The notes below the pieces were generated by a model. It saw nothing but the letters and a program-made list of their open reading frames with translations. It had not been told where the DNA came from and did no database searches. Source: Cognaticolwellia beringensis (GTDB taxonomy: Bacteria; Pseudomonadota; Gammaproteobacteria; Enterobacterales; Alteromonadaceae). From it: a DNA stretch of 64,000 nucleotides. The DNA is taken from contig NZ_CP020465.1 in the NCBI RefSeq assembly GCF_002076895.1, forward strand, positions 4,464,001 through 4,528,000, in the 5' to 3' direction. Positions 45,310 through 55,123 of the stretch are shown here, in pieces. The position numbers and the translations under genes are program-made. The stretch's first letter is position 1. Every line of letters begins with the position of its first letter.

Positions 45310-45436
45310 AATGCTTAAAAGCGTACCTCACTTTACTCATACTTTAACCCATCTGCTAGGCAAATCAGCCACTGTCCCATTTTATTTCTTGCCATAATTT
45401 AACCTGTTATACCAATCTGCACAAAGATGTGATCTA

Positions 45437-45958
45437 ATGTGTTTTTATTTTGGATGCAGACACCACGCTTTGGAACAACTCACCTCAGTAGATTTACTCA
45501 AATTATCAAGAAAGGAAAAAGATGGGCGAAAGCGTATGCGTTTGCTTGCTGTTTCATACTTTTTAGATGGTCTCAGCAGAACGGATATTTCAACGACATT
45601 AAAAGTCGCTCGTTCAAGTGTTAATCGTTGGGTCACTGCTTATTTGACGAAGGGCTTGTCGGGCCTTGATAGTGTTAGCCCGAAAGGAAGACCTTCTATG
45701 CTTTCTCCAAAGCAACTAAGCCAACTTGCTCAATACGTTGAAAATCAGAGTTGCTCAACGGAGGGAGGTCGACTTATGGGACAAGATTTTTGTACCTTTA
45801 TTAAGGAAGAATTCGACATAGATTATCATCGAGATCATGTATATAAAATACTGAAAAAACTAGGGTATTCATGGATAACAAGTCGCTCTAAACACCCTAA
45901 GCAATCACAAAGCGTCCAAGACGTTTTTAAAAAGCTTCCAGATGGAAACGATCCTTAA
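45437..45958 (+). CDS. IS630-family transposase, N-terminal (DNA-binding) part
   Basis: 173 residues. N-terminal helix-turn-helix domains (HALEQLTSVDLLKLSRKEKD, then YFLDGLSRTDISTTLKVARSSVNRW) and a second winged-helix segment with RDHVYKILKKLGYSW. The frame stops at 45958, while the catalytic half goes on in another frame that begins at 45942. The switch point is near 45924-45937 (TTTTTAAAAAGC): skipping one base there joins VFKK to FQMETILN, as in unbroken family members. Confidence 0.85.
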   Translation: MCFYFGCRHHALEQLTSVDLLKLSRKEKDGRKRMRLLAVSYFLDGLSRTDISTTLKVARSSVNRWVTAYLTKGLSGLDSVSPKGRPSMLSPKQLSQLAQYVENQSCSTEGGRLMGQDFCTFIKEEFDIDYHRDHVYKILKKLGYSWITSRSKHPKQSQSVQDVFKKLPDGNDP

Positions 45959-46502
45959 CATCCCCTTTAATATTAGCTTAGATAAAGTTGATGTTTGGTT
46001 TCAAGATGAAGCACGCTTTGGCCAGCAAAATACAACAACAAGGTTATGGGCGAAAACGGGCAGTAGACCTAGAGCAGTAAGACAACAACAGTTCGAATAT
46101 GCATACATGTTCGGGGCTGTTTGTCCTTCGACGGGCGCTACAGAGGCATTGATCTCACCCGTGATGAACAAAGACGTAATGAAAAAGCATTTAAAACAAA
46201 TATCACGAGCCACACCCGAAGGTAGATATGCTGTTGTAGTAATGGATGGAGCTGGTTGGCATACAGAAGACACATTTGAAGATTTAAAAAATCTAGTCAT
46301 GATCAAGTTACCTCCTTATTCCCCAGAGTTAAATCCAATTGAGCAGGTATGGCAATGGCTAAGACAAAATTGCCTAGCCAATAGATGCTTTAATGGCTAT
46401 GAAAATATAGTTGATGAATGCAGCAATGCTTGGAATATCTTCAGAAGTGACGTAAAAAGAGTAATGTCGTTATGTAATCGTGACTGGATTAATCTGATTT
46501 AA
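45942..46502 (+). CDS. IS630-family transposase, C-terminal (DDE) part
   Basis: 186 residues of DDE endonuclease: VWFQDEARFGQQ (first Asp), VVMDGAGWH (second Asp) and LPPYSPELNPIEQVWQWLRQ (final Glu). All three acidic residues are present, so the catalytic half is intact. It needs a +1 (or -2) shift to be joined to the upstream frame; either a programmed shift or an inactivating indel. The ATG at 45942 has no ribosome site, so separate translation is unlikely. Confidence 0.85.
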   Translation: METILNIPFNISLDKVDVWFQDEARFGQQNTTTRLWAKTGSRPRAVRQQQFEYAYMFGAVCPSTGATEALISPVMNKDVMKKHLKQISRATPEGRYAVVVMDGAGWHTEDTFEDLKNLVMIKLPPYSPELNPIEQVWQWLRQNCLANRCFNGYENIVDECSNAWNIFRSDVKRVMSLCNRDWINLI

Positions 46503-46792
46503 TGCTTATGCAGATTGGTATTAACCTGATAAAATCCTGACTTTCTATGCTTTTAACATTATTACCTATAAGTAAAAGTCATTTGATTTTTATGGTGGTT
46601 ATCATTTCTCATAAACAATGTAAAGTAGCCGCCATGAGTCAGATAGCAGCAATGCATCGGCTCTATAGTATTAATTACTATTAAAATTAAACATACGATT
46701 TATGTACCCGCTGCCACTTCAAGATGCAGCTTTTAGCAAGTAGTACGGGTATAGATACTGATTTTTCAGTACACCATATTAGGAATAAAAAA

Positions 46793-47209
46793 ATGACTCA
46801 GTCTGTAAATGAAAATATCGCAACTAAACTAGCTCAAAAGCCGAGTATTCAACTGTTTAAAGCGGGTACGTTTAAGTTAAACGACCTAGCGGGCTTACTT
46901 GAAGTTAATAATCTGAAAAGCCAGATGGCAGAAGTTACTGTCACCGATAATTCAAATGGCTTAACCGTAGGTTTCTTTGCCATGCAACCTGGCGTTGAGT
47001 TCGAATTTGTTTATGAATTTGTCGAATACAAAGTCATCACGAAAGGCAAGATTGTGATGCGCGACTTACAAGGCAACAAATATGTAGCAGAAGTAGGTGA
47101 CGTAATACTGTTCACCCCTAACGTTACCGTTATCTTTGATGCTGAAAGTGATGGTGAAGCCGTTTATACCGCACACCGCACCGCAGACAAAATGTTTGCA
47201 CCTAAATAA
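46793..47209 (+). CDS. Cupin-domain protein, EutQ-like
   Basis: 138 residues from the ATG at 46793, which has AGGA upstream; the frame runs further upstream but without a site. A single cupin barrel in the C-terminal two thirds (GVEFEFVYEFVEYKVITKGK ... VAEVGDVILFTPNVTVIF). The start PSIQLFKAGTFKLNDL has no assigned domain. It resembles the EutQ-like cupins. It is 28 bases upstream of VOC copy 2, so the two are co-transcribed. Function unknown. Confidence 0.75.
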   Translation: MTQSVNENIATKLAQKPSIQLFKAGTFKLNDLAGLLEVNNLKSQMAEVTVTDNSNGLTVGFFAMQPGVEFEFVYEFVEYKVITKGKIVMRDLQGNKYVAEVGDVILFTPNVTVIFDAESDGEAVYTAHRTADKMFAPK

Positions 47210-47237
47210 TTTTATTAATTTTTCTAAGGAATACACT

Positions 47238-47621
47238 ATGAGCATATATACACATACAACACTTGGCACTAATGACTTAAACAAAGCCCGCGCCTTCTAC
47301 GATAACGTTTTAAGCACCATTGGTCTTAAGCGAATTGCCGATTTAGATGAAAACGGTTCAATCTGGGGCGTAGACGCACCTTCATTCTTTGTACTAAAAC
47401 CTGCCAACGGCCAGCCTGCAACTGTAGGAAATGGCACTATGGTTAGCTTTGAAGCGCCTAACCGTGCGGCTATCGATGCCTTTCACGCAGCAGCTTTAGC
47501 GGCTGGTTGTCCTGATGAAGGCGCACCGGGTACTCGCGATTGGGCTCCTCACGCCTATGCAGCTTACACTCGTGATTTAGACGGTAACAAACTTGCTGTT
47601 TACTGTTTTAAAGCCGCTTAA
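47238..47621 (+). CDS. VOC (glyoxalase/bleomycin resistance) family protein, copy 2
   Basis: 127 residues, same length as copy 1 with only a few substitutions (for example SIYTHTTLGTND at the start, TVGNGTMVSFEA in the middle). The start is the ATG at 47238 with AAGGA upstream. The upstream neighbour is the cupin gene here and none in copy 1, so the duplication covers only the coding region. Followed by a strong terminator. Confidence 0.9.
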   Translation: MSIYTHTTLGTNDLNKARAFYDNVLSTIGLKRIADLDENGSIWGVDAPSFFVLKPANGQPATVGNGTMVSFEAPNRAAIDAFHAAALAAGCPDEGAPGTRDWAPHAYAAYTRDLDGNKLAVYCFKAA

Positions 47622-47673
47622 CGTTAGCGTAAGTTACTTATAGCTATTAAAAATAGTCGTGAGAAAAACAGAC

Positions 47674-47701
47674 AAAAAACACCGATTTATCGGTGTTTTT
47701 T
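47674..47701 (+). terminator. Intrinsic terminator after VOC copy 2
   Basis: Arms AAAAAACACCGA and TCGGTGTTTTTT with loop TTTA; textbook stem with U run, working for both strands (the UvrA-like gene converges from the right). Confidence 0.9.
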
Positions 47702-47843
47702 ACTTTAAAGACAGTCATCATTTATACTGGCTTATACTAAACTGTATCGGGTATTGCAGTGAAAATCAGTAATTCACAGCGCTGACTTCCTCTTCACTTT
47801 GAGTGCCGTAACAGCTATTCTTTTCTATTTTCAAATAGCCTAA

Positions 47844-50405
47844 TTACCTCGCGCACTTCGACAACATGAAAGGCGCGGTTCGACTGGTCTTCGACTTAGC
47901 GACTTTCATCGGTGGACCTTGGGCAACAATCAAGCCACCTTCATCACCAGCACCGGGGCCAATATCGATAACCCAGTCGCTACTCTTGGCAACCTGCATA
48001 TCATGTTCGACCATGATGACAGTGTTTCCGGCGTCAACGAGTCCATTTAATTGCGCCATCAACATCGACACATCTGCCGGATGTAAGCCATTTGTTGGTT
48101 CATCAAGCACGTAAAGCGTATCACCGCGTTGCGTGCGCTGTAATTCGGTGGCAAGCTTGATCCGCTGCGCTTCGCCCCCTGATAATTCAGTTGCCGGTTG
48201 TCCGAGTCGTAAATAGCCTAATCCAACTTGAAGCAATGCATCTAATGCCCGTAACACTGGCGTTTCATCGGTAAAAAATTCGTACGCAGCTTCGACGGTC
48301 AAATCAAGCACTTCAGCGATATTTTTCTCCCGATAGGTGATTTCTAACGTCTTATCATTATATCTCTGACCACGGCAAATCGGACAAGGTGAATAGACGC
48401 TGGGAAGAAACAGCAGCTCTACCCTAACAAAACCAACCCCTTCACAATTCGAGCAGCGCCCCTTAACCACATTGAACGAAAAACGTCCGACATCATACCG
48501 GCGGGCTTTCGATTTTCGGGTCGAGGCAAACAACTTGCGCACGTGATCAAACAGGCTAGTGTAAGTGGCAAGGTTTGAGCGTGGCGTCCGACCAATCGCT
48601 TTCTGGTCAACTGTTACCAGTCTTCGTATATGCTGCATACCATCAATAATCTGTCCGCCCGTTATCGTTTCAAGCTCCTGTTCCAGCAGTTCGGCCTCAC
48701 CATTGGGCGCTTCAACAATACTTTTCTGTCCCAGCGCATCATAAATAAGTTCAACCAGTGCTTGGCTTACCAGGCTTGACTTGCCCGAACCTGACACACC
48801 CGTAACCGTCGTCATGACGCTTAGCGGAAAATCAACATTGAGCCCTTGAAGGTTGTTTCGCTCTATACCCGCCAACTTCAACCAATCTGTCGGCTGCCGC
48901 GGTGTGTGTTTCGCTGCATCATCAGGGGTAAAAAGGTAGCGACTGGTGTGTGAGTGACTAATATCTCTCAAACCGTCAAATGGACCACTGTAAATAACTT
49001 CGCCGCCATGGGTTCCCGCTTCTGGCCCAACGTCCACAATCCAGTCGGCATGGCAAATAACACTGACGTCATGTTCAACGACGAATAAAGAATTGCCTGC
49101 GAGTATCAGTTCATCCAACGCACCTAACAATGCTTGAGTATCAGCAGGATGTAAACCTGCCGACGGTTCATCAAGCACATAGACAACGCCGAACAGTTTC
49201 GATCGAATTTGGGTTGCCAAGCGCAAACGTTGCAGCTCACCTGGCGACAAGGTTGGCGTACTGCGTTCGAGTGACAGGCCCCCCAAACCTAGTCGCGTGA
49301 GTGCTTCAACACGGGATAAAATATCGCGGGTAATTCGCTGAGCAACAATGGATTTTTCTGGATGTAGTTCACTGTCTGCCGGATTTACATTAGCTGCATC
49401 TCCCAACAATCGAGTCAGTTCGGTTAGCGTCAACTGCGACAATTCACCAATATCGAGGCCAGCAAACTTCACCGATAACGATGCAGCTTTAAGTTTCTTG
49501 CCATGGCAATCTGGACACTCAGAAATTTGCATAAACTGGGCAACACGTTTTTTAGTGCGCTGGCTTTGTGTGGTAGCAAATGATTGTAAAATGAAGCTTT
49601 TAGCACTAGTGAACTTCCCCATGTAATGAGGTTCTTCACCGCTTTCGATCGCCGCGTTAATTTGGGCAAAATTGTATTCTGGATAAACGGGGACAACAGG
49701 CGTTTCCTCAGTAAACAGGATCCAATCACGTATTTTTTTCGGTAACAACTTCCACGGTTTATCAATGTCGTAGCCGAGGGTAACCAATATGCGGCTCAGA
49801 TTTTTACCTTGCCACGCCGGTGGCCACGCAGCAATGGCGCGTTCTCGAATCGTCTTGGTATCGTCGGGAACGAGCAGCTTTTCCGTCACTTCAAAAACAC
49901 GGCCAATACCATGGCAACGGGCACACGCTCCTTCCGGTGTGTTGGGTGAGAACGCATCTGCATACAATATTTTCTGGCCACGCGGATATTTCCCTGCCCG
50001 GGAGTAGAGCATACGCAGTGCATTAGAAATCGTGGTAACACTACCGACAGATGATCGCACCGACGGCGTGCCCCGCTGTTGTTGTAGAGCGACCGCCGGC
50101 GGCAGTCCCTCGATGACATCGACGTCCGGTTCATCAACTTGGTCAATCAAACGTCGCGCATAGGGCGACACTGAATCGAGATAACGACGTTGTGATTCCG
50201 CAAACAAGGTGCCAAAAGCCAGCGACGACTTTCCAGAGCCAGAAATGCCAGTAAAAACCACCAGTGCATTACGCGGTAAGTCAACGTCAATATTTTTCAA
50301 GTTATGAACGCGTGCACCCCGCACCTGAATACATTGGTCGGGATCACAGGAAATAGCCTTGCTCTTATTTCGATCGTGGGGGGGATTTTTTTTTGTGATG
50401 GCCAT
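47844..50405 (-). CDS. UvrA-like ABC ATPase (short form, UvrA2-type)
   Basis: 853 residues. Two ABC cassettes, each with a Walker A (GISGSGKSS at 53-61 and GVSGSGKSS near 535) and ABC signatures [12 protein letters not shown] and [12 protein letters not shown]. Zinc-finger cysteine pairs are in CARCHG, CPDCHG, CSNCEG and CPICRG. It is about 90 residues shorter than housekeeping UvrA, as expected for the UvrA2 group that lacks part of the UvrB-binding region and is often linked to resistance against DNA-damaging antibiotics. Base composition is visibly more GC-rich and codon use differs from neighbours, a sign of transfer. GGAG precedes the ATG. Confidence 0.9.
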   Translation of the reverse strand: MAITKKNPPHDRNKSKAISCDPDQCIQVRGARVHNLKNIDVDLPRNALVVFTGISGSGKSSLAFGTLFAESQRRYLDSVSPYARRLIDQVDEPDVDVIEGLPPAVALQQQRGTPSVRSSVGSVTTISNALRMLYSRAGKYPRGQKILYADAFSPNTPEGACARCHGIGRVFEVTEKLLVPDDTKTIRERAIAAWPPAWQGKNLSRILVTLGYDIDKPWKLLPKKIRDWILFTEETPVVPVYPEYNFAQINAAIESGEEPHYMGKFTSAKSFILQSFATTQSQRTKKRVAQFMQISECPDCHGKKLKAASLSVKFAGLDIGELSQLTLTELTRLLGDAANVNPADSELHPEKSIVAQRITRDILSRVEALTRLGLGGLSLERSTPTLSPGELQRLRLATQIRSKLFGVVYVLDEPSAGLHPADTQALLGALDELILAGNSLFVVEHDVSVICHADWIVDVGPEAGTHGGEVIYSGPFDGLRDISHSHTSRYLFTPDDAAKHTPRQPTDWLKLAGIERNNLQGLNVDFPLSVMTTVTGVSGSGKSSLVSQALVELIYDALGQKSIVEAPNGEAELLEQELETITGGQIIDGMQHIRRLVTVDQKAIGRTPRSNLATYTSLFDHVRKLFASTRKSKARRYDVGRFSFNVVKGRCSNCEGVGFVRVELLFLPSVYSPCPICRGQRYNDKTLEITYREKNIAEVLDLTVEAAYEFFTDETPVLRALDALLQVGLGYLRLGQPATELSGGEAQRIKLATELQRTQRGDTLYVLDEPTNGLHPADVSMLMAQLNGLVDAGNTVIMVEHDMQVAKSSDWVIDIGPGAGDEGGLIVAQGPPMKVAKSKTSRTAPFMLSKCAR

Positions 50406-50780
50406 AAAACTGTTACTCCGTTTTACCGTGCTTTACAATGTTAATCCGCTTGGCTGTATCTACCAAACTCTAGGACTGATTTAATACGATCTTAACATAT
50501 CCAAAGCACTGTCGATGAATATATCTAATGGAATACTTATACCAAGGGAATTGATCACTTGCCTAATTCAAATGATATTAAAGAGTGTTAGTGATGGCGC
50601 ATGCTAAGCATCGGCGACCGATTATAAAAATCGTAATTTCTCACCAAAAATCAGACTGTTTGTTGATTACTGAACTGTTGATATAAACTCATTGGATTAA
50701 ATATGGGTCGTTAGAAAATACTAAATAGCATGACTCATCATTAAATAATAAAAGGACAATCAGAGGTTGGCATTGCAATA
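50406..50780. other. Gap between the UvrA-like and GGDEF genes
   Basis: About 375 bases without a gene. Base composition returns to AT-rich. ATACCAA followed by AATTGAT at 50539-50555 is a degenerate relative of the 20-base dispersed repeat. Nothing else recognised. Confidence 0.35.
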
Positions 50781-51734
50781 TTAGTTATGCTTCTCCTTAA
50801 ACATCAAAGCATCACCAGCTTCAAGCAGTTCCTCGATTGTGGCATGTTTTTCTGGGTCGAACGTTACAATACCATGTGAAAATGTTATGTCGTACTCACG
50901 ATTTTCAGCGCTATTTAATTGATCTAAAGAGCCTTTAAAGCGTTGAACAAACTCTTCTGCAATTAACCTTGTTGTATTTGTTAGTAAGACGGCGAATTCA
51001 TCCCCACCTAAACGGGCAAAAACATCAGAATCGCGGCAAGTACTTTTCAGCGTATTAGCAAATGTAATTAAAGCACTGTCGCCTTCTGCATGACCATAAT
51101 TGTCGTTAATACTCTTGAATTTATCTAAATCGAAGAATAGTAAAGTTTCAGACGTTTTATAACGAATAGCACTATTGATAATTTGTTCCGCTAACATCAG
51201 AAAACCACGACGATTAGAAATATTTGTCAGCTCGTCCACAGTTGCCATTTGCAATGCTGATATTTCAAGCTCTACTGTCGCAGCAAGATCGCTCAATGCT
51301 TGTATATCGTTTTCGTCAAATTGTCTTGATTTACTGTCGATAATGCAAAGTGTTCCTAGCATACTGCCATTTGGTGCTTGCAAAGGACAACCGGCATAAA
51401 AGCGAATTTTTGGCTCACCGATAACCCAAGGGTTATCGTAAAAGCGCTCATCTTCCAAGGTATTAGGAACGATGAAAACTTCACGCCCCAAAATGGCATG
51501 ACCACAAAAAGAAATATCTCGTTCAGCCTCTCGAACTGGCAAGCCAACACAAGACTTAAACCATATCCGCTCTTCATCGACCAAGCTCACCACTGCAATT
51601 GGCACGTTAAACATTTTTTGTGCCATGCGAGTTAGTCGATCAAACCTTTCATCCTGTTGGGTATCCAGGATATTAAGTAACTTAAGCGTTTCATTTCGCG
51701 CTTGTTCATCTTCTGGAAGCTTTGGTTTTGTCAT
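50781..51734 (-). CDS. GAF-domain diguanylate cyclase
   Basis: 317 residues. N-terminal GAF domain (about 25-160, PIAVVSLVDEERIWFKSCVG) followed by a GGDEF domain with the intact motif RLGGDEF at 241-247 and the substrate part FDLDKFKSINDNYGH. No membrane helix, so cytoplasmic. It should make cyclic di-GMP; the inhibitory RxxD motif is not present at the usual place (LKSTCRDSD). It stands alone on the minus strand. Confidence 0.92.
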   Translation of the reverse strand: MTKPKLPEDEQARNETLKLLNILDTQQDERFDRLTRMAQKMFNVPIAVVSLVDEERIWFKSCVGLPVREAERDISFCGHAILGREVFIVPNTLEDERFYDNPWVIGEPKIRFYAGCPLQAPNGSMLGTLCIIDSKSRQFDENDIQALSDLAATVELEISALQMATVDELTNISNRRGFLMLAEQIINSAIRYKTSETLLFFDLDKFKSINDNYGHAEGDSALITFANTLKSTCRDSDVFARLGGDEFAVLLTNTTRLIAEEFVQRFKGSLDQLNSAENREYDITFSHGIVTFDPEKHATIEELLEAGDALMFKEKHN

Positions 51735-52191
51735 AAATATTGAAAAACTCTTTTATATCGATTTGATTAATTAAGTGATCTACTTTTTCATAAGGGAAAA
51801 AGGATAATGACAAGGCATAAAGTTAGTCAGTCAGTCAGTAGTTATGCTACTTATCAATTTTATAACGCCGTCATTATTAATTTTAACCATTAAAATGAGC
51901 CGTTAATTAATCAACTTGGTATTATACCTATAAAGATAAAAATCAAGCCTGAATCTGCATTAATTTTTAATTACTTTGAAGAGTATGCCTTACTATCCAA
52001 AATCGCAAGCGCTTCGCGGGATATCTGCTTTTTTCATACAAAACAGTTTAATTATATTCATTCACAATGATAAAAACCGTCCTTGAACTGTCGCACTTAA
52101 TGTTTGTTTTAGCTTAAAACCAGCTGATTAATGACTATAAAAATACCAAAGATAACTACAAGTTTAACGATTTATAAAATGCTTTATTTTT
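51735..52191. other. Gap between the GGDEF and LysR genes
   Basis: About 457 bases without a gene; holds copy 2 of the 20-base dispersed repeat at 51903-51922 (minus strand) and otherwise AT-rich DNA. Confidence 0.4.
51903..51922 (-). repeat. 20-base dispersed repeat, copy 2
   Basis: Reverse complement reads ATACCAAGTTGATTAATTAA, one base different from 35980-35999. Lies upstream of the GAF-GGDEF gene. Confidence 0.45.
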
Positions 52192-53037
52192 CTAAACAGG
52201 TAAATGCGGAAATAACCCTATGGCTTGTTTAATAATTTCGGTTTTTTGACTTTTCGCTAAATAAACAGCAAATATTTCTCGATGATAAACCGGTGCACTT
52301 TCTACCACGAACAAATTATTCGCTTCTACTTGCTCAAAAGTCATTTGCCTAGGCAAGTGTGCACTGCCACCCGCTTGTAAAATATAATTTAAGGCAATGC
52401 GTGGTTGGCTCATAAAGTGTTTAGCCGGTGCCCCATCTTGAGATTCACGCATATGCAGGGTATTAACCGACTCGCCATAATCCACCATAATGTAATTATC
52501 TACATTCATTCCTTCAATGTGTTCAGGATCCGTTGTCACTAGATGCAGTGGCACCGTGGCTACTTTTTCTGTCACTAAATCTTCGATAAATGGTGGCTCA
52601 AATAAAAAGGCAATATCGACCGTGCGGTTAATAACATTTTTTCTTAATTCCATTGGTGAGTATGTACTGGTAAATAAGCTCACTGAGTCCAAGTTACGAT
52701 GAATTTTTTGCAGCCAACCTTGTAAAACAATATCCCAGATAGAGTTCATTGAACCAATAGCAAGTTGTTGGGAATCATGCTCTGCTACGCCAACATCGTG
52801 CTTGGTTTTTTGCCACATGAAAAGAATTTCATTGGCATGCTTTATTAATCTGTGTCCTTCAGTGGTTAATTTTAAATGTTTATGACTGCGATCAAACAGC
52901 AAAACACCCAAGTCATCTTCTAATAACTTTATTCTTGCACTAACCGCGGACTGAGTAATAAAAAGATTTTCAGAAGCAACCCTAAAATGTAAAGTACGAC
53001 TTACTTCTAAAAATGTCGTTAATAATTCAAATTTCAT
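52192..53037 (-). CDS. LysR-family regulator, HdfR-like
   Basis: 281 residues. HTH at about 15-60 (TLHFRVASENLFITQSAVSA), then a LysR effector domain. The HTH sequence is near the HdfR group. It is divergent from the rimK operon with 137 bases between them, so it is the likely regulator of that operon and of itself. AGAGGG precedes the ATG. Confidence 0.9.
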   Translation of the reverse strand: MKFELLTTFLEVSRTLHFRVASENLFITQSAVSARIKLLEDDLGVLLFDRSHKHLKLTTEGHRLIKHANEILFMWQKTKHDVGVAEHDSQQLAIGSMNSIWDIVLQGWLQKIHRNLDSVSLFTSTYSPMELRKNVINRTVDIAFLFEPPFIEDLVTEKVATVPLHLVTTDPEHIEGMNVDNYIMVDYGESVNTLHMRESQDGAPAKHFMSQPRIALNYILQAGGSAHLPRQMTFEQVEANNLFVVESAPVYHREIFAVYLAKSQKTEIIKQAIGLFPHLPV

Positions 53038-53174
53038 AAAAACCCTCTCTAATCAATTTTTTTGATTAAACCAGTCAAAATATTGCGTTTTATTATTCTA
53101 AAGCATGACTATACACTCTACTTACACATTTACCTCACTTTATTTATAAAAGTGGGAAAGTCGGACATATAATT

Positions 53175-54080
53175 ATGAAAGTTGCAATCTTATCAAGAAA
53201 TAAAAATCTATATTCTACAAAACGTTTAAAAGAAGCTGGCGAAGCCATGGGTCATGAAGTTGATGTTATTGACACTTTGCATTGTTATATGGATATCACC
53301 AGTAGTAATTCAAAAGTACGTTACCACGGTAAAGAGTTACCGATGTACGATGCTATTATCCCTCGCATTGGTGCTTCAGTAACATTTTACGGTACTGCTG
53401 TTGCTCGACAATTTGAAATGATGGGCACATTTAATATTAATGAGTCTGTTGCTATTAGTCGCTCACGCGATAAGTTACGTTCATTACAGTTATTGTCACG
53501 TAAAGGCATTGGTATGCCGCGTACGGGTTTTGCTAGTAAGCCAGATAACGCTAAAGATTTAATTAAAAACGTGGGTGGCGCACCCGTCGTAATTAAATTA
53601 TTAGAAGGTACGCAAGGTATTGGTGTAGTTTTAGCCGACACTGCAAAAGCTGCAGAAGCTATTATCGAAGCGTTTATGGGCTTAAAAGCTAACATTTTAG
53701 TGCAAGAGTTTATTAAAGAAGCTGGCGGTGCTGATATACGTTGTTTAGTTATTGGCGGTAAAGTTGTAGCAGCCATGAAACGTCAAGGCGCTGAAGGTGA
53801 ATTCCGCTCAAACTTACATCGCGGCGGCAGTGCTGAAGTGGTTAAATTGTCAAAAGCTGAGCGTGATACAGCGATTAGTGCGGCAAAAGCAATGGGCTTG
53901 AACATGTGTGGTGTAGATTTATTACGTTCACAGAATGGTCCTATGGTGATGGAGGTTAACTCTTCTCCTGGTTTAGAAGGCATAGAAAAAGCAACAGGTA
54001 AAAATATTGCAGGTATGATTTTTGAATTTTTAGAAAAAAATGCCAAGCCACATGCCAATAAAACTCGCGGTAAAGGGTAA
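53175..54080 (+). CDS. rimK: ATP-grasp ligase RimK (ribosomal protein S6 modification)
   Basis: 301 residues: N-terminal RimK domain, then ATP-grasp with [20 protein letters not shown] and the metal/ATP segment [21 protein letters not shown]. RimK adds glutamate residues to the C-terminus of ribosomal protein S6 and can make poly-glutamate. First gene of a four-gene operon (rimK, aspartoacylase-like, rimB, mscS), with five bases to the next gene. Confidence 0.93.
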   Translation: MKVAILSRNKNLYSTKRLKEAGEAMGHEVDVIDTLHCYMDITSSNSKVRYHGKELPMYDAIIPRIGASVTFYGTAVARQFEMMGTFNINESVAISRSRDKLRSLQLLSRKGIGMPRTGFASKPDNAKDLIKNVGGAPVVIKLLEGTQGIGVVLADTAKAAEAIIEAFMGLKANILVQEFIKEAGGADIRCLVIGGKVVAAMKRQGAEGEFRSNLHRGGSAEVVKLSKAERDTAISAAKAMGLNMCGVDLLRSQNGPMVMEVNSSPGLEGIEKATGKNIAGMIFEFLEKNAKPHANKTRGKG

Positions 54081-54085
54081 CTAAT

Positions 54086-55108
54086 ATGAAGGATATATTA
54101 AAGATTGGTGAGTTTGAAATATTACCCGGTGAACAGCGCAAAATTGAATTGCCTGTCGCCAAACTGTACACCGATGCTAACGTTTCATTACCTGTTCATA
54201 TTATTCGAGCAAAAAAACCGGGCCCGACAATTTTTATAAGTGCTGCCGTGCATGGTGACGAATTAAATGGTATTGAAATTATCCGTCGCTTGATCAGCGA
54301 AAAGAAATTTAGGATCACCCATGGAACAGTAATAGCGGTACCTATGGTCAATGTTTATGGTGTAGTGAACCAAAGCCGTTATATGCCTGACCGCAGAGAT
54401 CTTAATCGTTGTTTCCCAGGCTCAGCGAAAGGTTCTTTGGCCGGCCGAATAGCACACATTTTTCTTAATGAAATTGTTAAGCATTGTGATTACGGTATTG
54501 ATTTACACACAGGTGCAATTCACCGTTCAAATTTACCGCAAATTCGCGCTGATTTGTCTTGTGCAGATACTAAAGAGCTTGCCATGGTGTTTGGCGTACC
54601 CGTTGTATTGAATTCCAACATTATTGATGGTTCTTTAAGGGAAGCAGCCGTAAAACATAAAACTAAAGTGCTACTTTATGAAGCCGGTGAAGCATTGCGT
54701 TTTGATGAGTATTCAATTCGTGCTGGCATGAAAGGCATTACTAACGTGCTAAAACATTTAGGCATGCGTAAAGCGTCAACTACGCGTAAAAAGGTAATCG
54801 AGCCGTTTGTTGCTAACAGTAGTCAATGGTTAAGAGCAAATGGTAGTGGTATTGTTAATCATCGCGTTAAGTTGGGAGACCAAATTAAAAAAGGGGATAT
54901 TTTAGCTGAAATTGGTAGCCCCTATGGCGACATTTTAGATGTAGTTAAAGCGAGTAGAGCCGGTATATTAATTGGTCAACAAAACATTCCTTTGGTACAA
55001 GAAGGGGAAGCTATGTTCCATATTGCCTATTTTGAAGAAGATGATAAACATATCTCCCAGCAAATAGAGAGCTCTCAGGACAACTTATTACCGCAAAGCA
55101 GCATGTGA
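54086..55108 (+). CDS. Succinylglutamate desuccinylase / aspartoacylase family zinc hydrolase
   Basis: 340 residues. Zinc motif AAVHGDELNG (His and Glu), second part DLHTGAIHRSNLPQIRA, and active-site glutamate likely in LLYEAGEALRF. The C-terminal 90 residues (ANGSGIVNHRVKLGDQIKKGDILAEIG) form a barrel-like domain that recalls biotinyl/lipoyl hybrid motifs. Members of this M14-related family split acyl or amino-acyl groups from amino acids. Being directly after rimK, it may cut glutamyl groups or process a related product; that is inference. Confidence 0.88.
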   Translation: MKDILKIGEFEILPGEQRKIELPVAKLYTDANVSLPVHIIRAKKPGPTIFISAAVHGDELNGIEIIRRLISEKKFRITHGTVIAVPMVNVYGVVNQSRYMPDRRDLNRCFPGSAKGSLAGRIAHIFLNEIVKHCDYGIDLHTGAIHRSNLPQIRADLSCADTKELAMVFGVPVVLNSNIIDGSLREAAVKHKTKVLLYEAGEALRFDEYSIRAGMKGITNVLKHLGMRKASTTRKKVIEPFVANSSQWLRANGSGIVNHRVKLGDQIKKGDILAEIGSPYGDILDVVKASRAGILIGQQNIPLVQEGEAMFHIAYFEEDDKHISQQIESSQDNLLPQSSM

Positions 55109-55123
55109 GAGGGGTAACGTAAT

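Larger units (their letters stand above)
45412..46518 (+). mobile_element. IS630-family insertion sequence
   Basis: Ends are inverted repeats reading CCAATCTGCA-(C/T)-AA inward, and both ends are flanked by TA (45410-45411 and 46519-46520), the target duplication of IS630/Tc1-mariner elements. Length 1107 bases. Two overlapping frames encode the transposase. Inserted between ndh and the cupin gene, between the two VOC copies. Confidence 0.85.

Noticed and set aside
45412..46518. Composite transposon formed by the two VOC copies around the IS
   Set aside because: The VOC genes are in direct orientation with no terminal repeats or target duplication around the whole segment; gene duplication plus conversion explains them.
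46793..47209. Nucleoside phosphorylase PpnP (another small cupin)
   Set aside because: The protein is longer than PpnP and lacks its characteristic sequence; EutQ-like cupin fits better.
53387..53776. 129-codon frame antisense to rimK
   Set aside because: Low-complexity mirror of the ATP-grasp gene; no independent evidence.
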